Shown in pieces: positions 17,762 through 26,738 of a DNA stretch of 64,000 nt. The translations under genes were made by a program, and so were the position numbers. The stretch's first letter is position 1, and every line of letters begins with the position of its first letter. The notes under the pieces are model-generated. The model was not told the DNA's origin. It made no database searches and worked only from the letters and a program-made list of their open reading frames with translations. This DNA is from Bradyrhizobium erythrophlei. GTDB lineage: Bacteria > Pseudomonadota > Alphaproteobacteria > Rhizobiales > Xanthobacteraceae. Location of the stretch: positions 868,001 to 932,000 of the forward strand of contig NZ_LT670818.1 in NCBI RefSeq assembly GCF_900129505.1. The letters are read 5' to 3'.

Positions 17762-18771
17762 GAGGCCCCGCCCATCATTCCAAGAGATCGAGTCAGACCA
17801 TCCGCCCCGATCAGGAAGCCGCCAAGTAGTCTTTCGTCCAGAGAGTACGACGCATCCACAATTTCCCGCGGGACCGAGAGGCCGGTCAACCGCGGAAAGT
17901 CCTCCCGCACCAGAAAGCCGTACAGGTCCTGAAGGACGAACGCGAATCCCGGAGAAGCCCCCGGTTCGCCCTCAAGCAGTCCCGCCCGCAGGAGCCGATC
18001 ATCGAACGCCCGCCTTACGCCGGGCGCCGATCGATCGATGGCCTCGCGAATGTCGCGCACGGCTGCAAGCACCGTACGTCCGTCGGGCACCTCCTGGAAT
18101 CGGGGCCGCGCAATGACAAGAGATGAAAGTCCCCTCCTATCAAGCTGATCCAGGCGCGATATGCGCAATAGGTTTCCCCCGCCGGCAACCGCTTTGACCT
18201 CGATCCCGATCCCCGATCTGCTGAAGTCATGAATACCATCCAGGGGACCGAACCAGGCCTCCACAGCCCCTTCATGGCCGATCGCACCCGCGAGAAGCTC
18301 CAGCACGGTGAGTTCCCCAAGCAGTCCGATCTGCTCCTCTCTTGAAAGACCCCGCCGGCCGGAGCGCAGGAAGGCCTGCCAGGCCTCCAGCCGCGACACG
18401 CCGATAGTGAGGGCCTGAGCCGGAGTTGCGGCTTGCCGGATCACATCCACAAGATCGGCGGCCAATACTTCAAAGACATCGCGCAGCGGCTCGCGCTCCA
18501 GCGCTACGGCGACGCGGACGAGTCCCGATTCCGCGTCTCGTCGGTCGCTGAGACTTACGCCCTCCGCTGCTATTCTCAACAGCGTGGTCGACGCCGCGCC
18601 GAGGGGCGCTTCAATCAGGAGCGCAATGCGGCCGTCCGGCTCTCGTATGCCCGCGAGAAAGCGCACCGATGCAGGCACCGAGAGCGCAACCGCTCTCCAT
18701 TCGCGATCACTTGGGCCCGCGCGTGCAGCTTCAGCCCATTTCGATACGAGTTCGTCTCGAAGAGCTGTCAT
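17758..18771 (-). CDS. PD-(D/E)XK motif protein (DUF4420-like)
   Basis: A 337-residue predicted nuclease. The catalytic core reads GELTVLE (E153), GIHDF (D182) and GIEVKAV (E191, K193), a complete PD-(D/E)XK metal site, and AW.GPLDG before it is typical of DUF4420 proteins. It overlaps both neighbours by 4 bp (ATGA), within the chain GHKL > Z1 > this > AIPR. It probably supplies DNA cutting to the ATPase complex; that is inference from context. Confidence 0.8.
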   Translation of the reverse strand: MTALRDELVSKWAEAARAGPSDREWRAVALSVPASVRFLAGIREPDGRIALLIEAPLGAASTTLLRIAAEGVSLSDRRDAESGLVRVAVALEREPLRDVFEVLAADLVDVIRQAATPAQALTIGVSRLEAWQAFLRSGRRGLSREEQIGLLGELTVLELLAGAIGHEGAVEAWFGPLDGIHDFSRSGIGIEVKAVAGGGNLLRISRLDQLDRRGLSSLVIARPRFQEVPDGRTVLAAVRDIREAIDRSAPGVRRAFDDRLLRAGLLEGEPGASPGFAFVLQDLYGFLVREDFPRLTGLSVPREIVDASYSLDERLLGGFLIGADGLTRSLGMMGGAS

Positions 18772-21530
18772 ACCGGTTCGAGCCGCTGTTCGACGGTGTT
18801 GAAGCGATATCGGATCGATCGGCCGCTCCGAGAATCGGGAAAGCTCACAACGACTCCGAAGATCGGCACGTCGACGTCGCGCAGTTCTGCCTTCTCGGGC
18901 GAGAGCGGGTATAGCAGGAGCAGAGCTCTCTTTGGGTTCTCGCCACGGACCCTCCGTATTTCAGGCCCATCGGGCGTGGTTGCTTCGTCCTTGCCAGCTT
19001 CCACGCGCTTTCTGTTTGTCGCGGAAAGCGCACGATCAAACTCCGATTTATCAAGGTCGATCGCCTCATCCCGCGGCGAGAGTATGGTTTTCACGACGTA
19101 CCGGCCGGATGCCTCACCACGAGGCAAGGGATTGCGTTCGATCGTCTTGAAGGTCCATTCACTTACCGAACGGGGCTCGCCGCTCCCGCCGAGAACCGCG
19201 ATCGTCCAGTCGGTCAGCTCCCCGGCACCCAACTGCTCGCGGATATATGCGCTCATGCGAACGGCATTCACGTCGCGCGCCTCGTCCGGAAAAAGAAGCG
19301 AGCCGAGCAGGGTCGCTACTTCAGCACCGGCTACACCTCTCCACAGGCGGCGCTCCTCAAGGGATTTGAAACCCGCTTTGTTCGCAGGCTCGGCAGGCGG
19401 TCCGATCCGATCCAGAAAGCTTGTGATGGTCGCGGCGTTTTGCTGGTTTCTCGACTGATCGTTGAAGAGGACCGTCTGTATCTTTGCCTCGCCCTGAAAT
19501 GAGACCTGGAACTCCCGCGAGTGACGCATCTTGTTCGGAGCTGTCACGAGCAGGATGTCATGCGACTGAATCCGGAGACCATATTGCTCGGGCGTTGCCC
19601 CGATCATGGCCATGTGATCCAGGCGCTCACGCAGCTCTTCTGCCGCGGTCGCCACGTGCCGGAACCACAGCTGCAGATCAGGCGTCATGTACAGCCGGCA
19701 CAGATCGACGTAGCCAGGCCGGTACCCGAACCAACGGCCCATCTGCATGAGACTGTCGTACATTCTTGACGGTCGAAGAAAGTAGCTGACCGTCAGTCCT
19801 TCCAACGTCAGTCCGCGCGAGAGCTTGTCGCCGCCGATCGCGATGACGTTCAGGCCTTGCGCGGCATTGCCGTCATAGTCGAGCGCATCGCGAATTTCAC
19901 TGTTGACGACCTGGGGCTTGATCTTGTCGGCGGCGGTGGAAAGTTCGCCGTCGACCGCGGACCAGTCGGTTACGGGAAGCGTCGCTCCGATTTCCGTCGC
20001 TCTGATCGTCGCAGATGTCGGCACGAAATCCTGCTCCCAGAGTTCGCGCAGTCGATCGAGGATCGGGTCCTTCTTCTTCGATCGATACTTGAGCCTGCGC
20101 TTGAGATCGGCGACCCAATCATCGACCTGCCTAAAGACCGACTGATGGACGTCCTTGTAGCGAGAGACGTGGACAAGCATCGAGTTGTGCACGTTGCGCT
20201 GACCACGTGCCGAGCGGGCGGCGCATGCGAGCACGAAGCTCAGTATGGCGTCTTCAAGCGACGGAGGAATGCGGTCCTCTCCCTCGTACCGAGGTGCGAA
20301 CCCATTTTTGTGATCGATAGCGATCCACGCCTCACCGTCCTGATCGACATCTCGCGTGACATCGAGCGGCTCCTGCGCTGTGTCAGCACCTACGCCGTTG
20401 ATCCCGAACAGCAGGCCCGGTCCGACGTAGTTTGACGGCGACGGAAGGTTCATGATGAAACTTCGTGGAAATACATCGTCGCCGTACTCTTCCGTTGCCG
20501 CAGCATCGTGAATGAGTATGTTCGCGAACGGGGTCGCGGTATACGCGACGTATGCGGAGCGAGAGAACGACGAGAGTAGGCGTCGTATCTGCCCGTTGAT
20601 GCGCTTCGGCTCGTAGTCGGGATCGGGCCCGTCCTCGTCAAATCTCTGCTCGCCCGTGTCGACCGAAGCCTGATCAGCCTCGTCGTCGATAACGAGAAGC
20701 GGGCGCGCCTCCGTATCGCCCCGGGGGGCCAGGACCTCATTGACCCAGTTGTTCAAGTTTTCGAGGATGCGAGCGTTCTTCTTGATGACCAGAAGCACCG
20801 GCCTCTGCTGCACGCCGATCCCAAGATTGTCCGCGAACGCACGATTGAAATCCCCGTTCGCAGCCTGGGTGGTGAGGTGCTCGGCATGGATGCTGCGATC
20901 GAGCTCGCCGACACCGATCCGCGTGAAGCCGGCGCCGCCGCTTGCAGGAGTGGTGTTGTAGCCAAGAAAGTCGCGATCCATGCGACGCTGAGTCTGTTGC
21001 CTCAGCGCGTTATGCATGCCAGCGAGTATGATTATCAGCTTGTACCCGGCATCCGCTGCCTTGGCCGCGAGTCCCGCATAGTTGGCGGTTTTTCCGAACT
21101 GGACATGCCCGACGACCAGCCCGCGACGATCCCAGGGGCCTTCGCGGTTCGGGTCTTCCATCTGCTCCATGATCAGATCAGTCGAAAGGTCGATCGCGTC
21201 GATCGCCGCCGGTGGCCAACCTTGATCCTGGAGCAGGAAATCGCCGTAGCGCTTGAAGAATCTGCGACCTTCCTTTCGATTTCCGAAATACCAGGGAACG
21301 TGGCCTCGCTCATCAACGAGTCTCGTGGGTCGACCAACCTTGACGATGAGCCTCGTTTCCAGCTCCTGCACGATCGCCGCGAGTTGCTCAGCCGACATCT
21401 CCCGCGCAAGGAGTTTCGCACAGTCGCCGACCGCCTTCTCAATCTCCTCTCTGCCGACCGCAGCATCGGGATTGCGCTGTCGAAGCATCATGAGGGCCAT
21501 CGATCCGATCGCATCCTCAGTTGAACTCAT
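18768..21530 (-). CDS. Z1 domain SF2 helicase-like ATPase
   Basis: A 920-residue protein with SF2 motifs. Walker A is GHVQFGKT at 141-148, the DEAD-like box is VIDDEAD near 280, motif III-like YTATPF is near 335, and motif VI is QMGRWFGYR near 590. The Z1 domain lies between the two RecA lobes. It is expected to move along or remodel DNA using ATP and to recruit the nuclease encoded next. Four-base overlaps on both sides show tight coupling. Every key motif is intact. Confidence 0.88.
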   Translation of the reverse strand: MSSTEDAIGSMALMMLRQRNPDAAVGREEIEKAVGDCAKLLAREMSAEQLAAIVQELETRLIVKVGRPTRLVDERGHVPWYFGNRKEGRRFFKRYGDFLLQDQGWPPAAIDAIDLSTDLIMEQMEDPNREGPWDRRGLVVGHVQFGKTANYAGLAAKAADAGYKLIIILAGMHNALRQQTQRRMDRDFLGYNTTPASGGAGFTRIGVGELDRSIHAEHLTTQAANGDFNRAFADNLGIGVQQRPVLLVIKKNARILENLNNWVNEVLAPRGDTEARPLLVIDDEADQASVDTGEQRFDEDGPDPDYEPKRINGQIRRLLSSFSRSAYVAYTATPFANILIHDAAATEEYGDDVFPRSFIMNLPSPSNYVGPGLLFGINGVGADTAQEPLDVTRDVDQDGEAWIAIDHKNGFAPRYEGEDRIPPSLEDAILSFVLACAARSARGQRNVHNSMLVHVSRYKDVHQSVFRQVDDWVADLKRRLKYRSKKKDPILDRLRELWEQDFVPTSATIRATEIGATLPVTDWSAVDGELSTAADKIKPQVVNSEIRDALDYDGNAAQGLNVIAIGGDKLSRGLTLEGLTVSYFLRPSRMYDSLMQMGRWFGYRPGYVDLCRLYMTPDLQLWFRHVATAAEELRERLDHMAMIGATPEQYGLRIQSHDILLVTAPNKMRHSREFQVSFQGEAKIQTVLFNDQSRNQQNAATITSFLDRIGPPAEPANKAGFKSLEERRLWRGVAGAEVATLLGSLLFPDEARDVNAVRMSAYIREQLGAGELTDWTIAVLGGSGEPRSVSEWTFKTIERNPLPRGEASGRYVVKTILSPRDEAIDLDKSEFDRALSATNRKRVEAGKDEATTPDGPEIRRVRGENPKRALLLLYPLSPEKAELRDVDVPIFGVVVSFPDSRSGRSIRYRFNTVEQRLEPV

Positions 21531-23017
21531 CGTTTCGCCCCCTGCAGCTTCCGCATCAGTTTTTCTTCGATATTCTCGACCTTGTCGAATGGATCCATCG
21601 TGGCGAGCCGCGCCGCGGCTTCGTGGGGAGTGAGTCCCGCTCGTTCCATCATTCTCGCCATGGAGAGCGCGGTCGTCACGAGTTCCGAGCTGTTGACCTC
21701 GTCGTCAGGTACGCCATGCTCGGTTACGTCGAGCCATACGCGATCTACGGGCACGGTTCTCTCAATAAGGTCGAGTAGCCCCTCGAAGAGATCGAAACCC
21801 GTCTTGTCCATACGCCTCTTGAGCAGTTCGATTAGTTCGTGGTCCCGCCGGACAGTGTACCGGCGCTTCGCGCCCTCAGGATTTACCTGCCATATTCGGG
21901 ATACGCCGGTCGCCTTCTGCCGACTGCCGTATTGTCCGCGGTGGACGAAAACCTCCCGCGCCTTGCGGCGAACGTCATCGGCTATTCTCTGGAGTGCCTT
22001 GCGGATCGCGTCCGGTGGACGAGCTATCGCCTTCCGAACGTCGATGCGCCAGTCGTGGTCCGCCGTATTGGGAATATCGATGCGTATGCGGGCCAACCGG
22101 CTCGTTTCGTCGCGGGTCCACGCCCGGCTCCCGCCAAGTCCGAGCCAGCCTCCCGCGGAGAGCAAGCGCTTATGCCGGTACACGTAGAAGCCCTGCTGGG
22201 CCGTCCATCCGTCGGGGCCGCCAGCCTTCTCGAACTCGCTCTCATTGCGGAACCGGTCCCGGTGCGGCAAGACGAAACCGCGAACGCAGACCCTGCCGCC
22301 AGGCCCCTGTACTTGCTGTTCCGGATTTCGGATGATCGATTCGTCGTTTTCGAGGAATGGGTCCCACGCTTTCACCCGGCTTTTATTGAGCGTGATCTTG
22401 ATCGCCCGGGCGTCGCCCGCGAGAAAGCGATGGAACACCATGCCAAGGTGGGCATCGACGCGCTGGAGGTCGGCGAGAAACGACTCGTAGCTCGGCCGAT
22501 CGCTCGTTCGGCCAAAGTCGACCTTGCGCCATACAACGAGCGTGCCTGACTTCTTCGATTTCAGTTGATCGCGGATTTCGCCAGAAAGGCCGGCATCGCC
22601 GTCGATCAGATCCCATCCGCCGCCGTTCTTGCGAAGCTGGTCGAGGTCCCAAGTGAACGACGCGAGGCCCGAGGAGGTTTTCGAGACCACGGCCAGCTCC
22701 CGGCACTGGGACAGCGATGCGGTCTTGAGACCGAGTCCGAACCTGCCGAGGTCCTCAGCCGTCCGCTCGGCTTCCGGTCCGATGCCGCCGAAGCGCATGG
22801 CTTCGACGAGGCGATCGGCATCCATGCCGGCTCCGTCGTCAAGGATCCATCCGACCGGGTCTCCATCGTTCCACTCCCATTGGATATCGATACTCTTCGC
22901 GCCGGCCGCTATGCTGTTGTCGAGAATGTCGGCGATCGCTGTCTCAAGCGAATAGCCGACCCCCCGAAGGGAGCCGACCAGGGCGGCAGCGGATGGGGGT
23001 ACAGCGCGCGTCGGCAC
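21527..23017 (-). CDS. GHKL (MutL/MORC-like) ATPase of the R-M-type operon
   Basis: A 496-residue ATPase of the Hsp90/MutL/MORC fold. The N box is ADILDNSI, the G1 box is DDGAGM and the G2 box is GRFGLGLKTAS, all within the first 110 residues. About 300 residues follow with transducer-like character, then a short C-terminal helix. GTG at 23017 gives a normal N terminus (VPPSAAALVGSLRGVGYSLE). The frame stays open to 23161, but that would overlap the divergent vsr gene, so the start is uncertain. It overlaps the Z1 gene by 4 bp and is probably the first gene of the operon. Confidence 0.82.
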   Translation of the reverse strand: MPTRAVPPSAAALVGSLRGVGYSLETAIADILDNSIAAGAKSIDIQWEWNDGDPVGWILDDGAGMDADRLVEAMRFGGIGPEAERTAEDLGRFGLGLKTASLSQCRELAVVSKTSSGLASFTWDLDQLRKNGGGWDLIDGDAGLSGEIRDQLKSKKSGTLVVWRKVDFGRTSDRPSYESFLADLQRVDAHLGMVFHRFLAGDARAIKITLNKSRVKAWDPFLENDESIIRNPEQQVQGPGGRVCVRGFVLPHRDRFRNESEFEKAGGPDGWTAQQGFYVYRHKRLLSAGGWLGLGGSRAWTRDETSRLARIRIDIPNTADHDWRIDVRKAIARPPDAIRKALQRIADDVRRKAREVFVHRGQYGSRQKATGVSRIWQVNPEGAKRRYTVRRDHELIELLKRRMDKTGFDLFEGLLDLIERTVPVDRVWLDVTEHGVPDDEVNSSELVTTALSMARMMERAGLTPHEAAARLATMDPFDKVENIEEKLMRKLQGAKR

Positions 23018-23108
23018 AGGAATGTCTATGAGAGCCCCACGGGAACAGAGAACCGGCAACTTACCAGCGGTTGAGCGCGCTGGCGAGCCGAGTGAGCGGT
23101 TCGACATC

Positions 23109-23594
23109 ATGAGCCGCGAGATGCGGAGCGCCCTCATGGGCCGCATCCGAGGCCGCGACACGGGACCGGAAATGACGGTTCGCCAGCTTCTGCACGCGAT
23201 GGGCTACCGATTTCGGCTACATGCCCGGGACCTTCCGGGCAAGCCGGACATCGTCTTTCGCAGCAGGCGCGTCGCCCTCTTTGTCCACGGCTGCTTCTGG
23301 CACCGGCACGACTGCGGGTTGGCGTACACCCCGAAGACCCGAGCGGAGTTCTGGCAGCGCAAGTTCGATGGCAACGTTGCGCGCGACCGAAGAACGAAAC
23401 GTGAACTAGAGGTTGCGGGTTGGCGAGTGGTCACCGTCTGGGAGTGCCAGCTGGGCGATCTTGCTTCCCTTGCGGGACGGCTCGCGAAGGAGCTTGGACC
23501 ACAAGGGAAGCAAGGTCGCCGAGCTGGTCCGATATCTAAGGCGCGACGATCGGCGCAGAAAACTCGCGATCAAGCCAAGCCCTCACGGCGGTAG
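23109..23594 (+). CDS. vsr: Very short patch repair (Vsr) endonuclease
   Basis: A 161-residue nuclease that nicks beside T:G mismatches formed when 5-methylcytosine deaminates. Family features are MSREMRSALMGRIRGRDTGPE at the start, catalytic D47 in LPGKPDIVF, and the HGCFWHRHDC block (residues 60-69) with catalytic and zinc-type His and Cys. It protects the host from the mutagenic effect of the nearby C5-methyltransferase, although in this arrangement a direct role in restriction is also possible. Its last 59 bp overlap the end of the convergent endonuclease gene. ATG at 23109 gives the canonical N terminus. Confidence 0.9.
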   Translation: MSREMRSALMGRIRGRDTGPEMTVRQLLHAMGYRFRLHARDLPGKPDIVFRSRRVALFVHGCFWHRHDCGLAYTPKTRAEFWQRKFDGNVARDRRTKRELEVAGWRVVTVWECQLGDLASLAGRLAKELGPQGKQGRRAGPISKARRSAQKTRDQAKPSRR

Positions 23595-24732
23595 CGTCCG
23601 CGTGCCCGTGTCGCCTGAGGAGGCCGGCAATGTCGCGCGCCGAGATCACGATGATCGGATGCTGATCCTCCTTGATCTCGCGATACGCCTGCAGATCGAC
23701 GTAACTCGTCGTGACGAGTATTCCGAACTGCCGGTGGCGCAGCCGAGAGATAAGGCGCGACATTTCCCGCACGCCGACGCTGTTGTCGAGCGCGTAGCAC
23801 TTTGCCTCCAGGGCGAAATCAACAAGGATGGATGCGATCCCGTGACCAAGGCGCAGCTTGCCGATCGCGTCTCGACCGCCATCCCGGGACGGGCGCGTCA
23901 GGTCGAGCTCTGCGATGTCAGGCAGCATGAGCCTGGCGAGCGCGGCAGCGCATTTCTCAAAATCGTGCGGGCGCTCTCCAAAGAACTGGTGGACCTCGCG
24001 AATGATGGCGAGGTCTTCTGCGCCGGAGGGGAGTTGCTCGGTCTTGGTCCTGTATTCGATGGAGCGGGTGGATTTGAGCGGTTGATACCGACCCCGCTCC
24101 ACCCAGTCGGTCCACGCCTGCGGCGCGCGTTGCGTGTGGGGCGTCCCAGCAATTACTTCTTCGATCCAGGTCCTCTCCACAAGGGGCGCATTGAGGATGG
24201 TGAAGCGTGCGCGGTAATTCTGAAAACGCATGCCGTCCGCAGTCCGCCAGATCGCGACCAGATCCTCCGCGACCTGTTGCTCCGAAGTGCCCGGCACCGC
24301 GAGCCCGAGGAACATCACGTCCCGCCACTCCCCGGTGTTGCCGAACACGAAGATCGGCGGAACGCCGCGCCGGCCGGTCTCGCCTTCGTGCGCGGCGGCA
24401 AAGATGCGACGAAGGAGCTCGTTGCCGTTGCGGGGCGTCGCATGTAGGGCGCGGCCGGGCTGCTTGTTGTCCCCGTAGTACGTGAACGCGCCGGTTTCCC
24501 GATCAAGCTCATCAGGCCAGTTGGCGTCGCTCATCGAGGAAGTCAGGACGACCATTTCAAGGGCGGCGAGAGAACCGCGGTACCGGAACCCGCCCTGGTT
24601 GGAAACCCGAAGGAGACGAGTGAACGGGTCATCGCCAGCGTTGCCGGAGCGACCGCCCTCGTACACCGCGTCGACGTGCAGATCGGCCCCTCCAAGCGCG
24701 TCGAACGAGATCGACCTCCCCGCGTCCCCCAC
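23536..24732 (-). CDS. Restriction endonuclease, AspBHI-like N terminus with Mrr-like nuclease domain
   Basis: A 398-residue protein. The C-terminal 110 residues form an Mrr-type PD-(D/E)XK domain with SRDGGRDAIG and LEAKCY as catalytic strands. The N-terminal 230 residues (GGFRYRGS, WPDELDRETGAFTYYGDN, AIWRTADGMRFQNYRA) resemble the AspBHI N-terminal region, a fold related to SRA that reads modified cytosine in the founding enzyme. That would make it modification-dependent, which is odd beside a C5-methyltransferase. Family assignment is from memory of motif patterns. Its start lies 100 bp from the divergent methyltransferase. Confidence 0.7.
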   Translation of the reverse strand: MGDAGRSISFDALGGADLHVDAVYEGGRSGNAGDDPFTRLLRVSNQGGFRYRGSLAALEMVVLTSSMSDANWPDELDRETGAFTYYGDNKQPGRALHATPRNGNELLRRIFAAAHEGETGRRGVPPIFVFGNTGEWRDVMFLGLAVPGTSEQQVAEDLVAIWRTADGMRFQNYRARFTILNAPLVERTWIEEVIAGTPHTQRAPQAWTDWVERGRYQPLKSTRSIEYRTKTEQLPSGAEDLAIIREVHQFFGERPHDFEKCAAALARLMLPDIAELDLTRPSRDGGRDAIGKLRLGHGIASILVDFALEAKCYALDNSVGVREMSRLISRLRHRQFGILVTTSYVDLQAYREIKEDQHPIIVISARDIAGLLRRHGHADATAVRAWLDREFSAPIVAP

Positions 24733-24832
24733 TGCACTCTCCCCGGTTATTTCTGCTCAGGCGGCCTGGCAATGCCCGTCGAACCTGGTAAGTTGCGGCG
24801 GCGCACCACTCCTACCACGGACTTTTTCGTCG

Positions 24833-26305
24833 ATGAAATCACTCGACGGCGTCGCCGCCAAATTGGCTCGTCTGAGCAATCCACAGGCGCGCCCCCGGGT
24901 CCTCGATCTGTTCGCGGGCTGTGGCGGCCTGAGTCTCGGCTTCCACGCGGCTGGCTGCGACATTGCCGCGTCGCTCGAAATCGACAAACTGGCTGCCCGC
25001 TCGCACGCGATCAATTTCTTCAAGGATGCGCCAAAAGAGGTCCTTGATCTCCATGCAATGCCGCGCGACGTAGCCTCGCTTGAACCCGAAGAGCTCGTCG
25101 AGGAATTCGGACTGGGTGCGACCTCGCAGGCGATCGATATCATCATAGGCGGACCGCCCTGCCAGGCGTATGCCCGGGTCGGCCGAGCAAAGCTACGCGA
25201 GATAGCTGATCACCCACGTGCGTTCAAAGTTGATCCGAGGGGTAATCTGTATCTGCGGTACCTCCACTATGTCGATCGCCTGAAACCGCTCGCGATCCTC
25301 TTCGAGAACGTGCCTGACGTTCTCAATTATGGCGGTCACAACGTCGTTGAGGAGATCGTGGAGGCGCTCAATGATATGGGATATGATGCCGCGTATTCCC
25401 TGATCAACTCCGCGCATCACGGCGTGCCCCAGATGCGAGATCGCGTCTACATGATCGCCTATCGCAAGGAGCTGGGAGTGGTCGTTCAATTTCCTCGGGC
25501 AACGAACCACTGCGATCTCCCGCGAGGATACGCGGGAACCCGTGCCGTCTCCTTGAAGCTGATCAACTCGTCAGAGGGATACGCGTTCATTAAACCCGAT
25601 ACCGGCCACAAAGGGCTTCCGCATGCGGTGACTGCCCGCGAAGCTATCGGCGACCTGCCGCCGGTCACGAGCCACCTCGAAGGCATGCTAAAGCGTGGGG
25701 CGAGGCGCTTTACCGAGGCGGCATATTACCGCAGAACGGCCTGGGACAACCTATCCTCCTACACCCAGCTCATGCGATCGTGGCCCGGCTTCAAGGCCGG
25801 CGATGCTGTCTATGATCACGTGCTGCGCTATCTGCCGCGCGATTCCAGGATATTCAAGGCGATGGCGCCCGGCGATGAATATCCGCAGGCCCACCGCTTG
25901 GCAGAAAAGCTATTCAAGGCTGCCGCAAGCCGTCGCAAGCTGTCACCCAAAACCGCGGAGTGGCGATCCCTTCGCGATTCGATGGTGCCGCCGTATGATC
26001 CGAGCAAGTTTCCGAACCGATGGTGGAAATTGCGGGCGAATGGTCCCGTTCGGACACTCACGGCGCATATCGGCAAGGATACCTATACCCACATTCATTA
26101 CGACAGCGACCAGGCGCGGGTGATCACGGTTCGCGAGGCCGCGCGACTTCAATCGTTTCCGGACGGCTTCGTTTTTGCGGGCACGATGAACCCCGCGTTT
26201 CGGCAGATAGGAAATGCTGTTCCACCAGTCATGGCGCGCGAACTCGCCTTTGAGATCATTTCAAGTCTGCGAGACGCGCTCATTCCCGCTGTGGCGGCCG
26301 AATAG
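24833..26305 (+). CDS. C5-cytosine DNA methyltransferase
   Basis: A 490-residue methyltransferase that transfers a methyl group from S-adenosylmethionine to C5 of cytosine. Motif I is DLFAGCGGLSLGF (25-37), the catalytic GGPPCQ has nucleophile C110, motif VI is ENV at 158-160, motif VIII is QMRDR (200-204), and motif X ends in GNAVPP. A long segment between VIII and IX (about residues 215-420) should contain the target-recognition domain. The frame is open upstream to 24482, but ATG at 24833 gives a proper N terminus and leaves a 100-bp divergent promoter region with the endonuclease gene. Confidence 0.9.
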   Translation: MKSLDGVAAKLARLSNPQARPRVLDLFAGCGGLSLGFHAAGCDIAASLEIDKLAARSHAINFFKDAPKEVLDLHAMPRDVASLEPEELVEEFGLGATSQAIDIIIGGPPCQAYARVGRAKLREIADHPRAFKVDPRGNLYLRYLHYVDRLKPLAILFENVPDVLNYGGHNVVEEIVEALNDMGYDAAYSLINSAHHGVPQMRDRVYMIAYRKELGVVVQFPRATNHCDLPRGYAGTRAVSLKLINSSEGYAFIKPDTGHKGLPHAVTAREAIGDLPPVTSHLEGMLKRGARRFTEAAYYRRTAWDNLSSYTQLMRSWPGFKAGDAVYDHVLRYLPRDSRIFKAMAPGDEYPQAHRLAEKLFKAAASRRKLSPKTAEWRSLRDSMVPPYDPSKFPNRWWKLRANGPVRTLTAHIGKDTYTHIHYDSDQARVITVREAARLQSFPDGFVFAGTMNPAFRQIGNAVPPVMARELAFEIISSLRDALIPAVAAE

Positions 26306-26650
26306 GCATAAGATAAGCCCTCGCATGACGCGAGGACGATGGACTAAAGGGTTGTCCGAGCATCAGCTCTGGCGGGGCGTCTCATGACAACGCCATGCGT
26401 CAGGCCTTCTGAAGCTGATGGTCGACGCGATGCATGCTCGGTCTGCGGTTCAGCGCGACCACCCTGCGCCCCGCGGCGTAAGTGCAGTGGCCTTTCTAGC
26501 GGCCTAAATTCGAGCCGGCATCAGAGTAGCGCGGGAGGTCGATTTCCGCGTCAACGCAAAGATAGTTAACACCATCCCTCACGGTGCTTAGCAACGTTGA
26601 GTAGGCGGTTTTGTAAAACACCCTCTTTTGGGGCATTTTCTTGACTTTCT
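26306..26650. other. Gap between methyltransferase and HipA-like gene
   Basis: No gene is supported in this 345-bp stretch. Composition drops to AT-rich near 26570, where the control region of the HipA-like gene begins. Nothing else is recognised. Confidence 0.5.
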
Positions 26651-26738
26651 CGTATTTCAAATGCGGGAAAGTTATAGGTTGCCTAGCCCGATTCCAGGTT
26701 GTACAACCTTTGCGTATCTGAAATACGTGAAAGTTACA
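26651..26738 (+). promoter_or_regulatory. Repeat-bearing control region of the HipA-like gene
   Basis: Two direct repeats of about 26 bp lie at 26651-26676 and 26713-26738. Both have the form CGTAT.T.AAAT.CG followed by GAAAGTTA.A, with about 22 of 26 positions identical, and the second ends exactly at the ATG. Between them is the perfect 14-bp palindrome AGGTTGTACAACCT (26696-26709). The layout suggests autoregulatory binding sites, as in toxin-antitoxin promoters. Confidence 0.6.

Noticed and set aside
24482..24832. N-terminal extension of the methyltransferase
   Set aside because: It would overlap the endonuclease gene antisense, and its translation is low in structure; motif I sits normally from ATG 24833.
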